This document shows positions 31,891-46,100 of a stretch of 64,000 bases of DNA, in pieces. The stretch spans positions 4,118,220-4,182,219 of the forward strand of contig VWZX01001688.1 in assembly GCA_013399015.1 (NCBI GenBank), written 5' to 3'. Position numbers and translations under genes: made by a program. This DNA is from Galbula dea (lineage: Eukaryota; Chordata; Aves; Piciformes; Galbulidae). Position 1 is the first letter of the stretch, and every line of letters begins with the position of its first letter. The notes under the pieces were generated by a model. That model saw only the letters and a list, made by a program, of their open reading frames with translations. It was not told where the DNA came from and ran no database searches.

Positions 31891-34800
31891 TGCCATACCT
31901 AACCTCCTCCTTATTTGATCCATATTTTGCACACTTGTTTTGCATTTTAATGAAGTCCAATCCTGAGTGTGAAGAACAGATGGCTTCATTGCTTTTCAAA
32001 GCATCACTTTCAGGCAAAGTGGCAGTCAGAGATTTAAATATTTTAGAAAACTTCATCCAGCCTCTAAAAGTTCATTTCCTACACTGAGATGCTCCCTGGA
32101 AAGCCACCTTTCAGGAGACCACCTGCTACTTTATCAGAACAGACAGTGCTTGGCTGGGTATTGCACTCTCTCAGCATTACCGTGGTGATGAAGGACCAAA
32201 GAGCAAGACCTACAAAGAGACCTCTGACAACAAGCCTCACCTTAGAAGAAATACAGTTATATTTTCCAACTCCTAACTCACACATCCTCAGTCCTGTTTC
32301 AGCCAGGCTTGTACTAAGGGTCTGGCCAATCTGAGGCAGGAAAGGAGATGCCCTCAGCTGTGCAGAGCCAAGCCCACCTTGCTTCAGCTCTTCAGTACTG
32401 ATGGAGATCAGATACAATCAGCACATTCTTAATAAGGGGACTCTTATTTCCACCCATTTGGTGCCAACTGTCTGTTGAGGTTATTTAGCACTGACAACTA
32501 AAGCTCAGATGGATGTTTCCAAGAAGTGATCTTGGAGGATAAACACAGAGTTGTACACTTCCACATCTGCAAATAAAAAAACACCCCCAGCTGCCTTGGA
32601 ATAGTATTTTTATGAGTTTTTCACTCACATTTCCTTTATATTTCACTCCAGTTGCTCACAACTACATCTCTGGTTATCTAAAAGCATGCTGTATTGCTAA
32701 AATTTATGGATTCTGTGCTTTTGCTGCTTCACTTACTTTGTTGAGCAGGTTAAATTAAATATTAAATATTCAATTAAGCAATCTTAACATGGTATTTGAA
32801 TTGCCTGCTACTCATTTTCTTCATACATGTAGTTTTGCATTAGGCACTCTCAGTACAAGAGTAAAACTTCCATTGATTTCAGTACCCTGCCACCATACAA
32901 GCATGGAGCATATGTCCTGAATATATCAAATGATACTTGATTTCCAAACAATACTTAAGTGTAAATATACCTAGTAATTTCTTGGTGTATTAAGGTGTAA
33001 CTTAAACATTATAATACAAATTGGACTGAAATAAAGAAGGTGCTTTGTATAGAAATAGTATAGTTTGTTACAAAAATAATAATGCTCTGTGTCTTTAGTT
33101 ACAGTAATTAAAACAATCCACAGTGATAAGAACTCTCAAAGATTATCATATTTGCTTATTAATGTGATAGTCCAATTTATCTTGCAAAGATCACCAGACT
33201 ATTTAACAAGGACACCTAATTATTTTGGAGAAAATCATGCATCTTTCTGTTCACAGTCTTACAATCTTATGTGCTAGCATCTTGTAAAAGAAAGATACAC
33301 ATCAAGGAGGAATTGGGCTGCTAAAATTATTAAAGGCTGAACATGACTCATTTCATTATGCTTGAGGTTTTAATAGATCATATTAGTTAACACCTGCTAA
33401 GCAAAAAGCATGAAGCTTGATACAGAGAATGCAACACTGATTTCATGCATGTTTAACTGAGAATCCAAGGTCTCCATGTATTTTACACTAATTTGCTGGA
33501 ACATTTAATGAACAAACTCTTCATTATGTTCTAATCAAAACACAGTCTGAGAGCTTAAGGAAAACCCCAACAAGCATCCTTCTGCTGAAGTATCATTTCT
33601 GGCCTAACTTTTTTCCCCCAGGATTCTCTTTTATTAGTAAATCATCCTAGCAAAATATTTAGGTAAAGAGGAGCAATTTCTTCTTGCCACTCTCCTTCTA
33701 AGCTCTGATAAATTTAGCAGAGTACAATCTTTGTTTTTCCTATGTTCTCAGGACTTCCTTACAAAAGTACACAACATTTTCCAAACACAGTCACCTTCCT
33801 CAGGATCAGTTAGTTGGATACCTACTTATGCTGAATCTTTAGGTCCTTTCTTAAACTCAGAAAATAATTTCCCTTCAAAAAGAGGCTTGGCTTGATTGCT
33901 ACATAAGTTACTTCATAATGATGCTTTAGTCTGCCTACAAGTGATTTAGCTTTAAGTATAGGTGAAGTTCCAAAGTATGAGAATTGTTGTAGCATATCTC
34001 ATCCAGCAGTTCTCCAGAACCCACAAACACCAGCTTCAAAAGACCAGCAGGGCCAAGGAAGCTGAACTGCCTCACGAGTCTTCTGCACTGTTTGACATTT
34101 GATGTTAACTTCAAGGAGCAGATTGTTCTGAATCCACATCTGTGCTGGTCTGACCACCCTATGTGTATTGTCAAGTCATTAGAAGACCCAGTAGACCAGC
34201 AGAACTTCAGATTTCTGATTTGTAGTCTAATAACAGTAGCCCCTCTCAGAGGCTATAAGAGCTGCTCCTGAGGCTGGGTAAATGTTCATGAATATACATA
34301 GAAGAAGATGTGGAATCACTTGACCTTATTCAAATGGAATTGATCCCTTGGTAAATATAGGGTGAAAATCTGCTTTAAGGTACTTTGGAAAAGACTGGGG
34401 CATGGGGGAGTAAGGGAGAGGATTCTTTAAGGGAATCAATCACCTTAAAGAGGTGGCCTTTAACAAAAAGTCTAATGAAATTGTATGGGAAAGCCATGGG
34501 AATAAAGTACTTTAAAGTCATTGATTAAAGTAAAGGAGAGCAGAAAAGCAAAAGGTCTGACAACCATTCCAGCTGGCACCGTGATCTGCTCAGCTCATAG
34601 AAGACTTAGATGAAAAAAGATATACAGCCACATTTTAAAGAGTTCACAAAAAGTTTAAAATGTATTTTTCTCAAGAGTCATTTAGCTCTGCAAATATTTT
34701 GGTGATCACACAACCTGAGCCTTGTGCATATGCTTTATTGCAGGCCTTGGGGGGGAAAAGAAATGGAAAAGTGGCACCATCTGGTCACTGTTTCTTGTTT

Positions 34801-37800
34801 TCTGATTCTCATTCACATAAACCCTTTCTGGTAGCAAACACTTGGTTATTTCTATACTTATGCTGCCCCTGACCTCCCCCAGCAGTATCTGAAGAAAGAA
34901 ATAAAAGCAACAATTCATAAGCTGCAACTCAGGCCTGTGTGTCACTGCCAAGCAATAAACATAAGAGCTGTAGAGAGCAGAGAAAGGAAAAACTTCCAGA
35001 ATGGATTTGTGCCTTTTCAACACTACTGCCATCAACAGCTTCTCCAAATGGATCCCAGTACCTCAGAATGTCAGATGGGACCTGCAATAGTGCCAGATGG
35101 GACCTGCCATTTTATTCCATTTCAGGTGCCCTTGCTTCAGCTGAGGCAGTTCATATCTGTCAAACTACATGACCCAGTCTTTGGATCATCTGTTATACAC
35201 TCCTCCACAAAAATCTTCAAAGGCCAAGGAGGTTGAGGTTGTATCCAAAGAGAGCAATTTGTCCTGTGTTGTTTTTCCTCTTTGACAAATCAAAGAACAA
35301 TCAAAAGGTTTCACTCTGGTTTATGCAGCTGGGTTTGTCTAGAGCCTTGACTAACAAATCTTTTCAATGAACATCTCATGCTCTTCAGTGAAAAAAGGGA
35401 ATCATGCAAAGAGGGGTGGATTCTCCCCAGCTCTCATGCTTTGCTAGCCAAGCCATACTCAGTAGCTGCCCAGGACTAACTCAGACCAGTCCATCACACC
35501 TTCTCAGCCCATATGTAACACAATCATTCTTCTAATTGCTCTTTAATCCAGGTTACACACCAGGGAACCTCTGCCAGCACATGCCATCAGCTATCCTACT
35601 TAAAGAGGAGTTTTCCACTGCTTAATTCTCCAGATCACAGACTACCAAACATGCAGGTGTTGAATCAAGTAGGATGCTACAACCACTATATATCTGGCAG
35701 CACTCTCAGACAAATTCAATAGTGCTGCAAGTTGATATATACTCAATTCTGGCACATCAATCACTTCAAATTCCAGTATGCTTTTCAAAAGATTGCACTT
35801 GCCTATCATTTAAACCACTTTTTTTCCCCCTCTCCAATTACCTTATGGAAATTTTTAGCACAGATAATATATAATGTTTAATAAATCCTCTCTAGCATGG
35901 CAGTAGAAAGTCTGATTTTCTCCCTTTGTCTCTTTCTTAGTATCAGGAAAACCTCAGACATTTCAACTTTCTTAAGAACAAGCTCAGAAAGATATGGTTT
36001 CATACACATCTTCTGCAAACACTTTCTGATATATTAGAGCAGCTCAAGCTCACAACACATAATAATCAATTATATTAAGCAATCTACTGCAAATTCCTTG
36101 CCAGCAAAATGAAAAATCATTTTCAGTTTCTGATATGCCATCTCTTCAGCTACTCACAACAAATAGCACTTTCACACAAGCCAGAACAGTTTCTGCCTTT
36201 ACCTGTGAAAAAGTGTCTTGTGTTCTTGTATTATCCATGTCTGTGGAAATCCTGTCTGTTTCATCAGTATCCCATAGGGTTGCAAACTATAGTTTATTCA
36301 TGATCACACCTGCTTTTCCACAGCATGGTTCTGGTTCTTTCTCTCTGCTTCTCTCTCTCTCTCTTACGAAACCTTGCAGCCACTGGCTCTTATTGAGCCT
36401 TACTTCCTTCTACGCTGAGAGCTGAGCGGAACAATAATGATGCTTTGCTTCCTTATGGCAGCTCTGGGAAAAGACAGAAATGTAGAAGTTATTTGCTTGC
36501 TTTTCCTGAACTAATATTTATGTTCTAGTGACTTCCTGAACCAGACACAACACTGAGGTGATGATTTATTACTGTATGTTTGATCTATCCAGACACCCAA
36601 CATGTTAGTTACCAAAACAAATTTCAGACTAAATGTGACCAAGTTTGCCTGAGGAGTTATAAATACACAGGAATATTGTTATGCACAGCAGCAATCTTTA
36701 ACAACATATGTCTTCAAACTCCTGCATGGATATGTGCATATTGGATGAAAGCACAAAGGCACCTACAGATTAATGAACAAAAGTCTTGCAAAGATAAACA
36801 GGATTTTAAACTCTGCCTATCTGTAGCAGAGGAGAGAGTCTAGTGATCAGGCAAGAGCATTAACAGAGAGGCATTCCTGAAATCTAAGCCTGGCTCTGAC
36901 AACAACTGTTCAGCAGCTACAGAGAAAATACACCTCAGTTTCCCCACCTAGGTGTGGTGACTCCTGTTATGACACAAAACCAAACTGCAATTAATTCAGA
37001 GGTTAACAGTTCTGAATAAAAATGGCTGGAAGGTGGACTCTTCATATTTTGAAATGCCTTCTCCAAATAGCAGCAAGAGGGAAACCCCAAAGTTAGGATT
37101 CACTAACTTCACAGTCAAAAGCCTTTAAGCTTTTGCTAGATGCTGTAGAGGGACCCAAGAGAGATGTAATAGTGAGAGTGTGGGAGGGAAAGGTTTAGGA
37201 ATGAATTCTCCCAAGATTATTTAAGGAAATACAAATTAAAAGGAAGGTCAATATATGCTAATACAAATAGGTTTTAATCATTTGAACTGATTAAAAGTAA
37301 GTCCTATTCTTTGAAAGAATGTTAGCTTAACAAAGGCCAATAATGGAGCAAGGTCTAGGTCCAGATACTCTAGAGAAATATTTAATAAAACAGCCTTTCT
37401 TTCAGTGCTCTCAGTTCTCACTATTGTATGTACAGCATGATAGGATGGAAAATTTTTCACTAAACTGGAAAATGAAATCATGGGAAATGTATTTCTTTGA
37501 CAGCTATCTTAAGTCATCTGATTAAAATTAAATAGCAACTAAATCAGTCAGAATCAAATTTCTAGTATTGGCCTATTCCCCATGGAGTCCTCAGTCCTTT
37601 AGGAACAAGGATTTTCTTTTTAAATTGAAGAATCCCAAAGAAGTTCTTTCTGTAAGGTGATTATAGCACCACAGAACATTTTAGAAAGGGAAAATGACAG
37701 GTTTCTGTGGTAAAGCTTCTGCAGAGATATCAGGTGGTCCTTTCCCCTCCACTGCCTGGTGAACAGCACCTTCTGCAAAGTGAGAAAGCAGTTAATCAGA

Positions 37801-37910
37801 ACAGAGCTCAATTGCTGCTTCTAGAGCAAACATTTTCAATTAATCTGCAGTCGTTAATTACACCAACCTTTAATAAAGGCTCTGGTGTAATTTTCTTTTT
37901 TCCTTCTCAG
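31891..37910. other. Intergenic, nothing recognised
   Basis: This is AT-rich unique sequence with a (TC)n repeat at 36.34 kb and a short local duplication (CAGATGGGACCTGC twice, about 35.07-35.11 kb). Open frames here are no longer than chance would give and match no family I know. Confidence 0.6.
36338..36365. repeat. (TC)n microsatellite
   Basis: This is a short CT dinucleotide repeat with one TGCT interruption in the intergenic region. Confidence 0.8.
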
Positions 37911-37994
37911 TTAATCGATTCAAAGATGTGCCAGAATCATGTGCTGCAGCAAACACAGGAGAGAATTCATTGCCTAAACTGCTCTGCAGTGAAG
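37911..37994 (+). other. Exon-like segment with strong splice signals, unknown transcript
   Basis: A good acceptor (TTTTCTTTTTTCCTTCTCAG) precedes 84 bases that end in GTGAAG|GTGAGA, a strong donor. The segment is open in two frames; one reads LIDSKMCQNH..., the other NRFKDVPESCAAANTGE. A further strong acceptor ends at 38187 (CTTCTCCTTGCTCTAG). It could be an internal exon of a non-coding or small coding transcript, or a distant 5' exon of MC3R. I recognise no protein. Confidence 0.25.
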
Positions 37995-39929
37995 GTGAGA
38001 GAAGCAGGGAGAAGGCTACCGAACCAACGTAGAAAACAAGAACACTTTGTGCATTGTCTGACTGATGCAGAAGGTAAATGTGTTGTAGCAACAATGTGTG
38101 TTTTCCTTCAGAACTACACGAACAACTCTGACAGCCCATGACAAAGATGACTTTGTAACCACTTGTCCCTCTTCTCCTTGCTCTAGGTGTGTTTGCTGCC
38201 AAGCAGGAGTCTTTTGCCTGAAGAAGCACTGTGTCCTGCCTTGCCACAGCCTCTCTGAAAGCTCTGCCCATCTCACTTGCTAGCCACCATCCCCAAGGCT
38301 GCTCCCACTCCCACCAGTGCACATCTGCCACTCATTTTTCCCTGAAGAAGACAATTCATGTGTCTCAGATTTCCTAACACAGATTCTGAACATAAGCAAA
38401 AATCCAGTATTCTGAAGCAAAGGAGATCTTTTGGGATGAAATGAGCTCCCTCTTCTCCAGTTCACATGATGGATAGCAGGAATGTGCCAAGAAGTTATAA
38501 ATGAAACTGGAAAACCAACAAAATATGTTAGAAGGAAACTGTGTTTCAGAAGGGTTTGCCTTTTCTATTTCCCCAGTGGCTATCTAGCACAGAAATTGAT
38601 GGCACTTACTTCTATTTGACCTAATTTTGATCCCAGTTTTAAACAAGAAAAATATTTATGTACAACAGATTACACTAGACTGAACTGGAAGATCCTCTGC
38701 TCATTAAATGCAAGGGGGGGCAAGGGTGGGTTAATAGAAGATGAATAATTCAAAATTAAAACTTCTGACAAGCGAGTCTGTGAAACTAAATTCAGGTGGA
38801 GAGTGACATCTAGTGATGCTCAGTACAGGAGCCTCACATAATTTCTCCCAGTTTTTGCAGTATTCTCACCCATAAATCCTTCCCAAGGTACACAGCTTCA
38901 TACATCTCATCTTTTTATGCCTCTGTAAATTTCTTCTTAAACTGTGAGCAGAAATGATGTATTCCAATATAAAAAATGAACTGTTTATATCAACTGTTCC
39001 TGTTGAAATCACTCTCTTATACCCAAAAGCCAGCCCAGCCTTTTCTGGCAGGATTAAGAGTGAGCACACTCCATATCTGAGAGAGCCAGAATGTATCAGT
39101 TTCATTCTAGCTTATCATTTATGTGATTTTGAAATAAGGGAAAAGGGAGAGAAGAGAGCTAGGAGGGATGATGTGGCTTGGACAAGACTGCCAGCATGGC
39201 TTTATGATCCAACCCAGCAGCATATTTAGATGCCTGGGAAATATCAGCATGTAAGAGGGTACCAAAGTTGTGCAGTGGAAGACCACACTGTCTGGACACG
39301 TGGCAGGTTTAAACATTTCCCATATCCTTCCCCAAAATTACCATAAAAGAAATATTTTCCTGTGAAATATGGGATTTCTGGGGTTTTTTTCAGGTAATTT
39401 GAGTTAGTTTTGTAGCTGATTCAATGTGCATATTTTGAGTGATTAGCAGGAGAATCCAGAGAACAGAACAAAACCAAACCACCAAAATGACAGCAGCTAA
39501 AAGAGGCTAGGAACTAGAGGAACTAGAAGGTAGAGATAATATATCTGTTCATTAATATGAAGAAGTAGGTACATGGTGCTTAACTAAGGGGGGTGTCATT
39601 TTTTTGCTTCTATTATAAAAGCAAATATTCTGTTCTCTTTCTTCATGTTTTTGCACAACGCATTCTGCAAAGCACAGTGGCAGTTTGATCAGTAATTAGC
39701 AACAGAGCTATTAGTTGTTCCTTTGTGAGTTGGTAATGCACAAACTACTTAATTGCTGAATTTTAAACAACAAAATGTTTCCAGTCTTCTGCCTTTGATA
39801 GTTCCTTTGTTACCATCAAGAAAAGAAAAGAAACAACCTACATGTTTCTAAAAATAATGGGTTTTCATCTACCTGAGCAATTTCTTTTGAGCATCCAACC
39901 ATGTGCAAAAACTATTAATAAAGGAAATG

Positions 39930-40193
39930 TGAGAGGAGTGCTCCTGCTGCATCCCTGCAGTGCCCTGGTCCTTCTGCAGGCTCTGCCCGGTGGGGAGAAG
40001 GGGACCTGCCATCCCAGCTGGCTTTTCAGCTCCCTGGGATGATGACAACTACCCCAAACCGTGCACCCAAGGAGAGGAGAGAGCCGCAGCTGTGCCTGTC
40101 CCAGCAGCAGGCACTGTATCCACCGTCCTCTCTGCCACCTGCAGTCCGGAGGGGCCGCGGCGGAGAGAAGCAAAAATCGCTTGCCTGGAAGGG
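39930..40193 (+). promoter_or_regulatory. Small CpG-rich pocket ending in a splice donor, possible first exon
   Basis: GC and CpG content rise sharply in this stretch of an otherwise AT-rich intergenic region, with GGGGCCGCGGCGGAGAG near 40.15 kb. It ends in GGAAGGG|GTGAGC, a good plus-strand donor. Such a pocket can be a CpG-type promoter with a non-coding first exon. MC3R, 10 kb downstream with a strong acceptor before its ATG, is a possible target, but no direct evidence links them. Confidence 0.3.
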
Positions 40194-43100
40194 GTGAGCT
40201 AGCCCTGACAAGGACAACCCTGTAAAATTGAGATGCAGTAACATAAAACCAAGCAGTGCTGTGAAATACTGTGAAAAGTTCCTTTCCAGTTTAGCTGAAG
40301 CTAGGTAGCCTTTAGCCAGCACTGCTCACACCCTCTTGTCCCCCAGGCTTCCTTTAGAGCCAAGGAATGTTTGCTGAAGTTGGTGACACTACCTCGGTTC
40401 ATATTTTAAACTCATTTTTCAGCTGCTTACAACATATTTCATGAAAAATTCTAGACCTCTGAATGCCACTGGTGATCTCACCCTATCCATACTGATGCTG
40501 CAACCCACCCTAAAGCTAAGCAAGTTAAAAAGCCATAGTGAGTGAATGCTCTCCAGATTTACTCCTCTGTGACACAAGGTGGCACCAGACGCTGCCTTAG
40601 TTTCAGGCTGTCAAAAAAGTGAACTGCCAAAGGAGCTTAAAATTGAAGAGCCATGTACGTGGTTTTAAATGAGACAAGGCAAAATACGATGGACTGTCTA
40701 GTGACTGTGTCCAGGTCGTCCATCAGCTGATGGGAATGCCTGGGGCACAGCAGGAGCAAGCTGTAAATGCTGAAGGGTTTGAAATTGCACGAAATTGTCT
40801 GTGGAATCAAAGAGAGCTAAAGCAATCCTGGCTCTTGAAAGCCTCTGAGGGCAACAGCCAGATTCTTCTGAAAGCTGTGAAACATGACTACACCACCCCT
40901 TTAATGAGGAGCAGAGCAGGCAGGGCAGGCAGGGTCCTTTTCATCCGGGAAAGAGCTCTGTAACAAAAGGATGCTTCTACTTCTGCAACCTCCTTTTGAA
41001 ACTTTGCTCCTTTCATCAATCAAAAGAGATGTTTTGTTTCTGACAAGAGAAACTGTTAAAAAATAGGTGACAAGAGATTACAGCTGCCTCCTCACCTTCC
41101 CCCCATTTCATTCTGGCCACTGCACCGTGCACTGGGACAGCTCTAATGCGGTCATCTCCTCTGTTTTCAGTGTTGGTCAGCAAATGACAAGGTAAGAATC
41201 AAGCAAAAGGCTTCCAGACACAACCACTGTGTCTTAGGTAAGTGATGTTGTTGGCTGAAGCTATTGTCCATCAGTTGTCCACCTGAACTGTACACAGAGT
41301 TAATCCTATTGCAGGCTTTAGAAAGGAGTGTTGCAAACATAATGACCAAGCACTCACTAAATTCTTACCCTTCTTTGTACACACAGTGGTGTAATTTAAA
41401 CTCAAGGCAGTGAACCACCAAAGTCCCAGCGAGTACCTTTGTAAGCCCAACTTTTCTGAGAGGTGGCTATTATACATCACTCCACTCAGCAAAACCAATG
41501 CAGATTCTTAGATGTTGGCTTTAAAAATGATTGACAAAATTGGTATTGGAATAAGGAATTTCACTGAAATACTACTGGCCTCTGGGCAACCTCTTCTGGC
41601 ACAGCCTTTGAGAGAGCACCCCCAAGAATATAGACTTGCAGGCACAGTCCTGGGTGGCAACAGCAACAGAAAACTGAAATGGGCTAAATTGAGACCCTGC
41701 CTGCCAATTTTCCCTCCAGGAAGTATTCCTCATTATCCTCCATTTTACAATGTAGGGAGCACTCAGCTGCACTCTTCTGTATTTTTAGCCATAGCTGTTA
41801 TTTAGAAACCTTAGCCATCAATGTTTGCCAGTGGCAGGTTATTACTAAAAGCTTTTTGAAATTCCAGCCTCAGTGTCACCAAGTTATTAATCATCAGGCT
41901 ATTTGCTGGGCAATGGAAAGAGCAAGGGGAAGTCTGCACAGCTTGGCCATATTCAGTCATCACTTCCCACTTCATAGGGAAAATGAAGAAAGATTTCAGG
42001 AAAAATACCTACCCCCAGGTAGAGAGGAGAAAAGATGAAGCTCAGACTCACAGACTGAATGAGCTTCCCTCTCTGCTCTTCATGGAGTGAGAAGGGAAGG
42101 AGAACTATCTTTGGGGGAAATAAAAGGTATTTTGCATTTAAAATACAGAAATGAGATAGCCTGGCATTGAATCTCATATCTCCACTGCAAAATGATAAAA
42201 GCAGTATTTTATTCCCCTTCCTGGTCTGACATTTAATTAGGTAGTGAAGGAACAACAAGCACTAGACAGGGGTGTTTATAGCAGTGACAGCTCTCTGGAC
42301 ACCCTGTTAGCACACAGTCTTCTCCAGACAGTCTACTCAAGCCTTTCAAGCTGACAAAGAAAATCCTTAGTAATATTATGCCTATATATTGTTAAGATAG
42401 TGTACTTATATACTTTTTAATACATATAAATTAATTAATAATGAGTCCAGAAGACAAAGGGAATAATAGAGCACAGGTTTGAAGTGGCTGGAGGCAGGAG
42501 GGCTTTAAAGGTTCACTCTACCCCTCTGCAAAAGGTTGTTAGGTAATGACACAATATCCTTCAGATAACTATGAATGAGAGTGCTCCTGAGGTCAGGCTT
42601 CATTGGTTTAGGGTTCTGGCACTTGCTCCTTCAGAGGTGCTGGCCTAGAAGAGCAAGGTTACAAAACTTTCTAAGCAGTCAACAATAGTGTCCTTGGTGA
42701 TTTCAGCTGAAGTGTAATTGTTTCTTCCATCAGAAGTTGCATACAATGAGTAATAGAAGTACCCTTTTCATGACAACTCCTTCTCTTGTCTAGATAATAT
42801 TCAGTACAGAACAACCTGAACATCAGCTTGTTTTCTTGTGTTAATTGGGAAAATATGCTATTCAGAAACACCTAACCATATCTTATAAATAAATAAAAAG
42901 GAAGATGTGTAAATAACCTTGTGCCCTTAAACTGAAAAAAGAACAAAACATAAAAAACCCAAACCAGAAATGGTATGTCACTTCTGTCACTTCTGTTTCC
43001 CATAATAAATGGATACAAGGTTTTATGAACTGTTTCTTTTGCAGTCTTCACATAGGGCCACACAGAAATAAGCAGACATCCAACAGGCATCATTTTAAAC

Positions 43101-46100
43101 AGCCTGAAACTGGCAATTCTTTATGCCCAGGAGTGGCCAGTGACAGGCACAGCAGACAGTCCATCTCCAGCATGTAAGGAGTGGCAGCATTAGGGGGGGA
43201 AAAAGCTTCAGTTTTCTGGCTGTGGGGTTTTTTTCTATCCCTCTTGTGTATTTTGTCTGCAAGGAAGCAACACTGGGCTCCAAATACAGCAACAAATCAG
43301 GGTGCTCTAAGCATCAGCAGAAAAATCTTCCCCAATACCCATCCAACCACAGCATCTGACAGCTCAGTAAAAGCATCCTGAAAGCTTGTCAGTCTCCAAA
43401 GTCTTATAGTTATCTACAGTGCCAGGAATGAACTGAGTTAGCAGCATTAGATTATTAGGCTTTTAAAGGCCAAATGCACCCAGTGCTCAGCTCCAGCACT
43501 GCAGGGCAATGAGCTTTATGAAGACAAGGGCTTCCAGGGAGATGAAGAAGATATTCCAGGGATTCTTGACACTGATGAAACTGAATAGCAAAATACAGCT
43601 GGCTCAATCATGTCTGCTTGTCTTTCACTCTGGAAATGAAAGGACCAAACTCATACTGATTATTATTATTATTCTACAGCACTTAAAAAAATCCCTTGAA
43701 TGTGACAAAGTACCTGCAGGTGCTAGCAAGTGTTCTGCAATCATGTCTGCTTTGTCTCCTTTTACCCTTGGGTAGGAAGGAAAACTGTATAGAATGTCCA
43801 AAAGTTGAGGCTGTTTGAATTAACCTGTTAACTGGCTGAAATTATAGAAACACTCCTTGGAAAGCCACCTCATTACAATCACTGTAGCATGTTCCTTTCT
43901 CTCAATCATCACAAAGGTTGGCTGGCAAGCTGCCTCTTCATTTGCAGTTCTGCTGCTTTCACTCCAGCCAGGGTTGAAAGATTTCAGTGAGTCAGATCCC
44001 AAATGATGCAAAGAGCCAGTGCACTGCTTCAGCAAGGTTTCAGTTGGTTCTGTCAGGTAAGGGTCTACTCTTCCAATTTGAAAATCTCTTCAGGCAGTCT
44101 AGTAGAGACATATGCAACTTCTGCTGACCTCAAGTGGTGTCAGATTCATTCTTGCCTCAAATCATAGAGAGCCACAAACTATAAACTAATGTTATTAGCT
44201 CTGAACACGTCTGAAGTATATGAACCACAACTTCTTGGAAGGACACAACTGAAATGTTTCCAATATTACATCTGATATCTCATATTGCAAGTGATTCTGC
44301 AGTCTCTGAATCTGACAGTATTAAAAATGCTCTTAGAAAGCTGTTACCCTAACACATTCAAGAAAAACACAAGATTTCAGTAGACATTTTAGTGCTTAAC
44401 CATCTGAGTGTCTACAGTGGTGTCACTGTATGTTGCCTTTGCCAGATTCTTGTAAGGCTCCTACTTCCAGTTTTATTGGAATTTGACAATCTCAAAGTTA
44501 AAACAAGAAGCCCAGGTAGCACTTGCACTATTTATTACAAGTGATACCTCATGATTTCAGTGAAAAACACTAAGCACTTTTTTTTTCTTGAGCCAAGTCA
44601 ATATTCAGTAGGTTTGTCATCTACCAGTCACTTGGTAAACAAGATCTGAAGTTTAATTTATTGCATTTGTCAAGTATTTTACTTTCAAATAATAAAACTC
44701 TCCTAAGGCAGCTCTTCATCATAGAATAACTCTGCATGTCAGCAGAAAGCTGACTAACCATCACAAAGTGCCCAGATGATGAATTCTAGCACATGTCTAC
44801 AGATGTTTCTGAATCAAAGCCTGTCAAGTAATGGACACTCCAGAAATGTGCACAGAATTCAGAACCAGTGCACTTCACTTTTGCTTTGCTAAGATTAAAT
44901 ATTTAATCTCTTAAGTCCTTTCCTATAAAGGATACAATTGAGGAGAGGTCTTCAAGAATATTTCACTCACTACTTTGGCTACTTGGAATCTTGGGAGAGT
45001 AGTAATTGCATTTTACACAGGAGCAACCATCTGTTGATTATCCTCTAAGTTCCTTTAAAGTTTCCAGTATTCTCTGGCACAAGCCATTTGTTGAAAGAGA
45101 GTGAAAATAAAGAAAACCTATATGCATTTATTAGCCATTATCAGATTGAATATCACCATAAAGTGTTAAATAAGGTTCTTCATTCAACAGCCTCACAGGG
45201 AAATTCTCTAGCAAACTCTATTACCTACACTTGGCAGTAAATGTTCCCTTATTTTACCTTTTCCTGAAGATTAGTTTAACTACTGAAGAAACAACTGAAT
45301 AATAATAAGCTTTAGAAGAAGAAACCTTACAATATTAACTGCTTTGTAACACAGGACTGAGCTTTTTACCAAAGCAAATGGTTCATTTCTTCTTGTATTT
45401 AAAACAGCTAAATCTGCTTTGACTTAGTCACAGCCAACATTTCATTAGTTGTGCTGATATCCTTTTATTTACACATTTTTTTCTTAGAAAGGGAGTTATT
45501 CTAGGGTAAAATGATGAGATAAAGAACATGAATGAAAACCTCCTAAGTAAGAGGCATCCTGTTGGATCTAATTTCCACATTTTACCCTTTTCACCTTTGT
45601 GGGTTGGGATGGCTTGCCCTGACATTTTAGAAAGTCCACTCATGATTCTTCTAAGGATCCTCCTGCTTGAATGAAGCACACATAACATTCATTACCAACA
45701 TTACAGATTCATGGGCTAGATAATAGTTTTAAATTTGGAAGCCTCAGCTAGTGAAGGATAGCCCTGGCACTGGCAGATAAGCAAAGATGATGACCAGTGT
45801 GTATTAGAGGATACTGTTAAAGAAATGGTCTGCTAGTTCACAGAGCTCTACGCTGCCCTGAAAGTACAGAGCAAAACCATGACAAATCAAGGCTTACTCT
45901 GGTGATATCTGAAAACACAAACCTGAAGATAAACTGTGTCATCTTTTCAGGCAAAGAGAGGAACAGGAATTATGTCTTGCACATTCTTGGCAAGAACTCT
46001 CATCAGTAGCCCAGAATACAAAATAGCAAAGACATTTTCCTCTAAAACCATTCTAAAAGGAGGTAGCCACTGCTAAATATTATCCAATCTAGTCACAGAT

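Noticed and set aside
37707..38331. Overlapping open frames of 144 (plus) and 153 (minus) codons
   Set aside because: No recognisable protein; lengths are compatible with chance in 64 kb. Only the splice-flanked 84-base part is kept as a finding.
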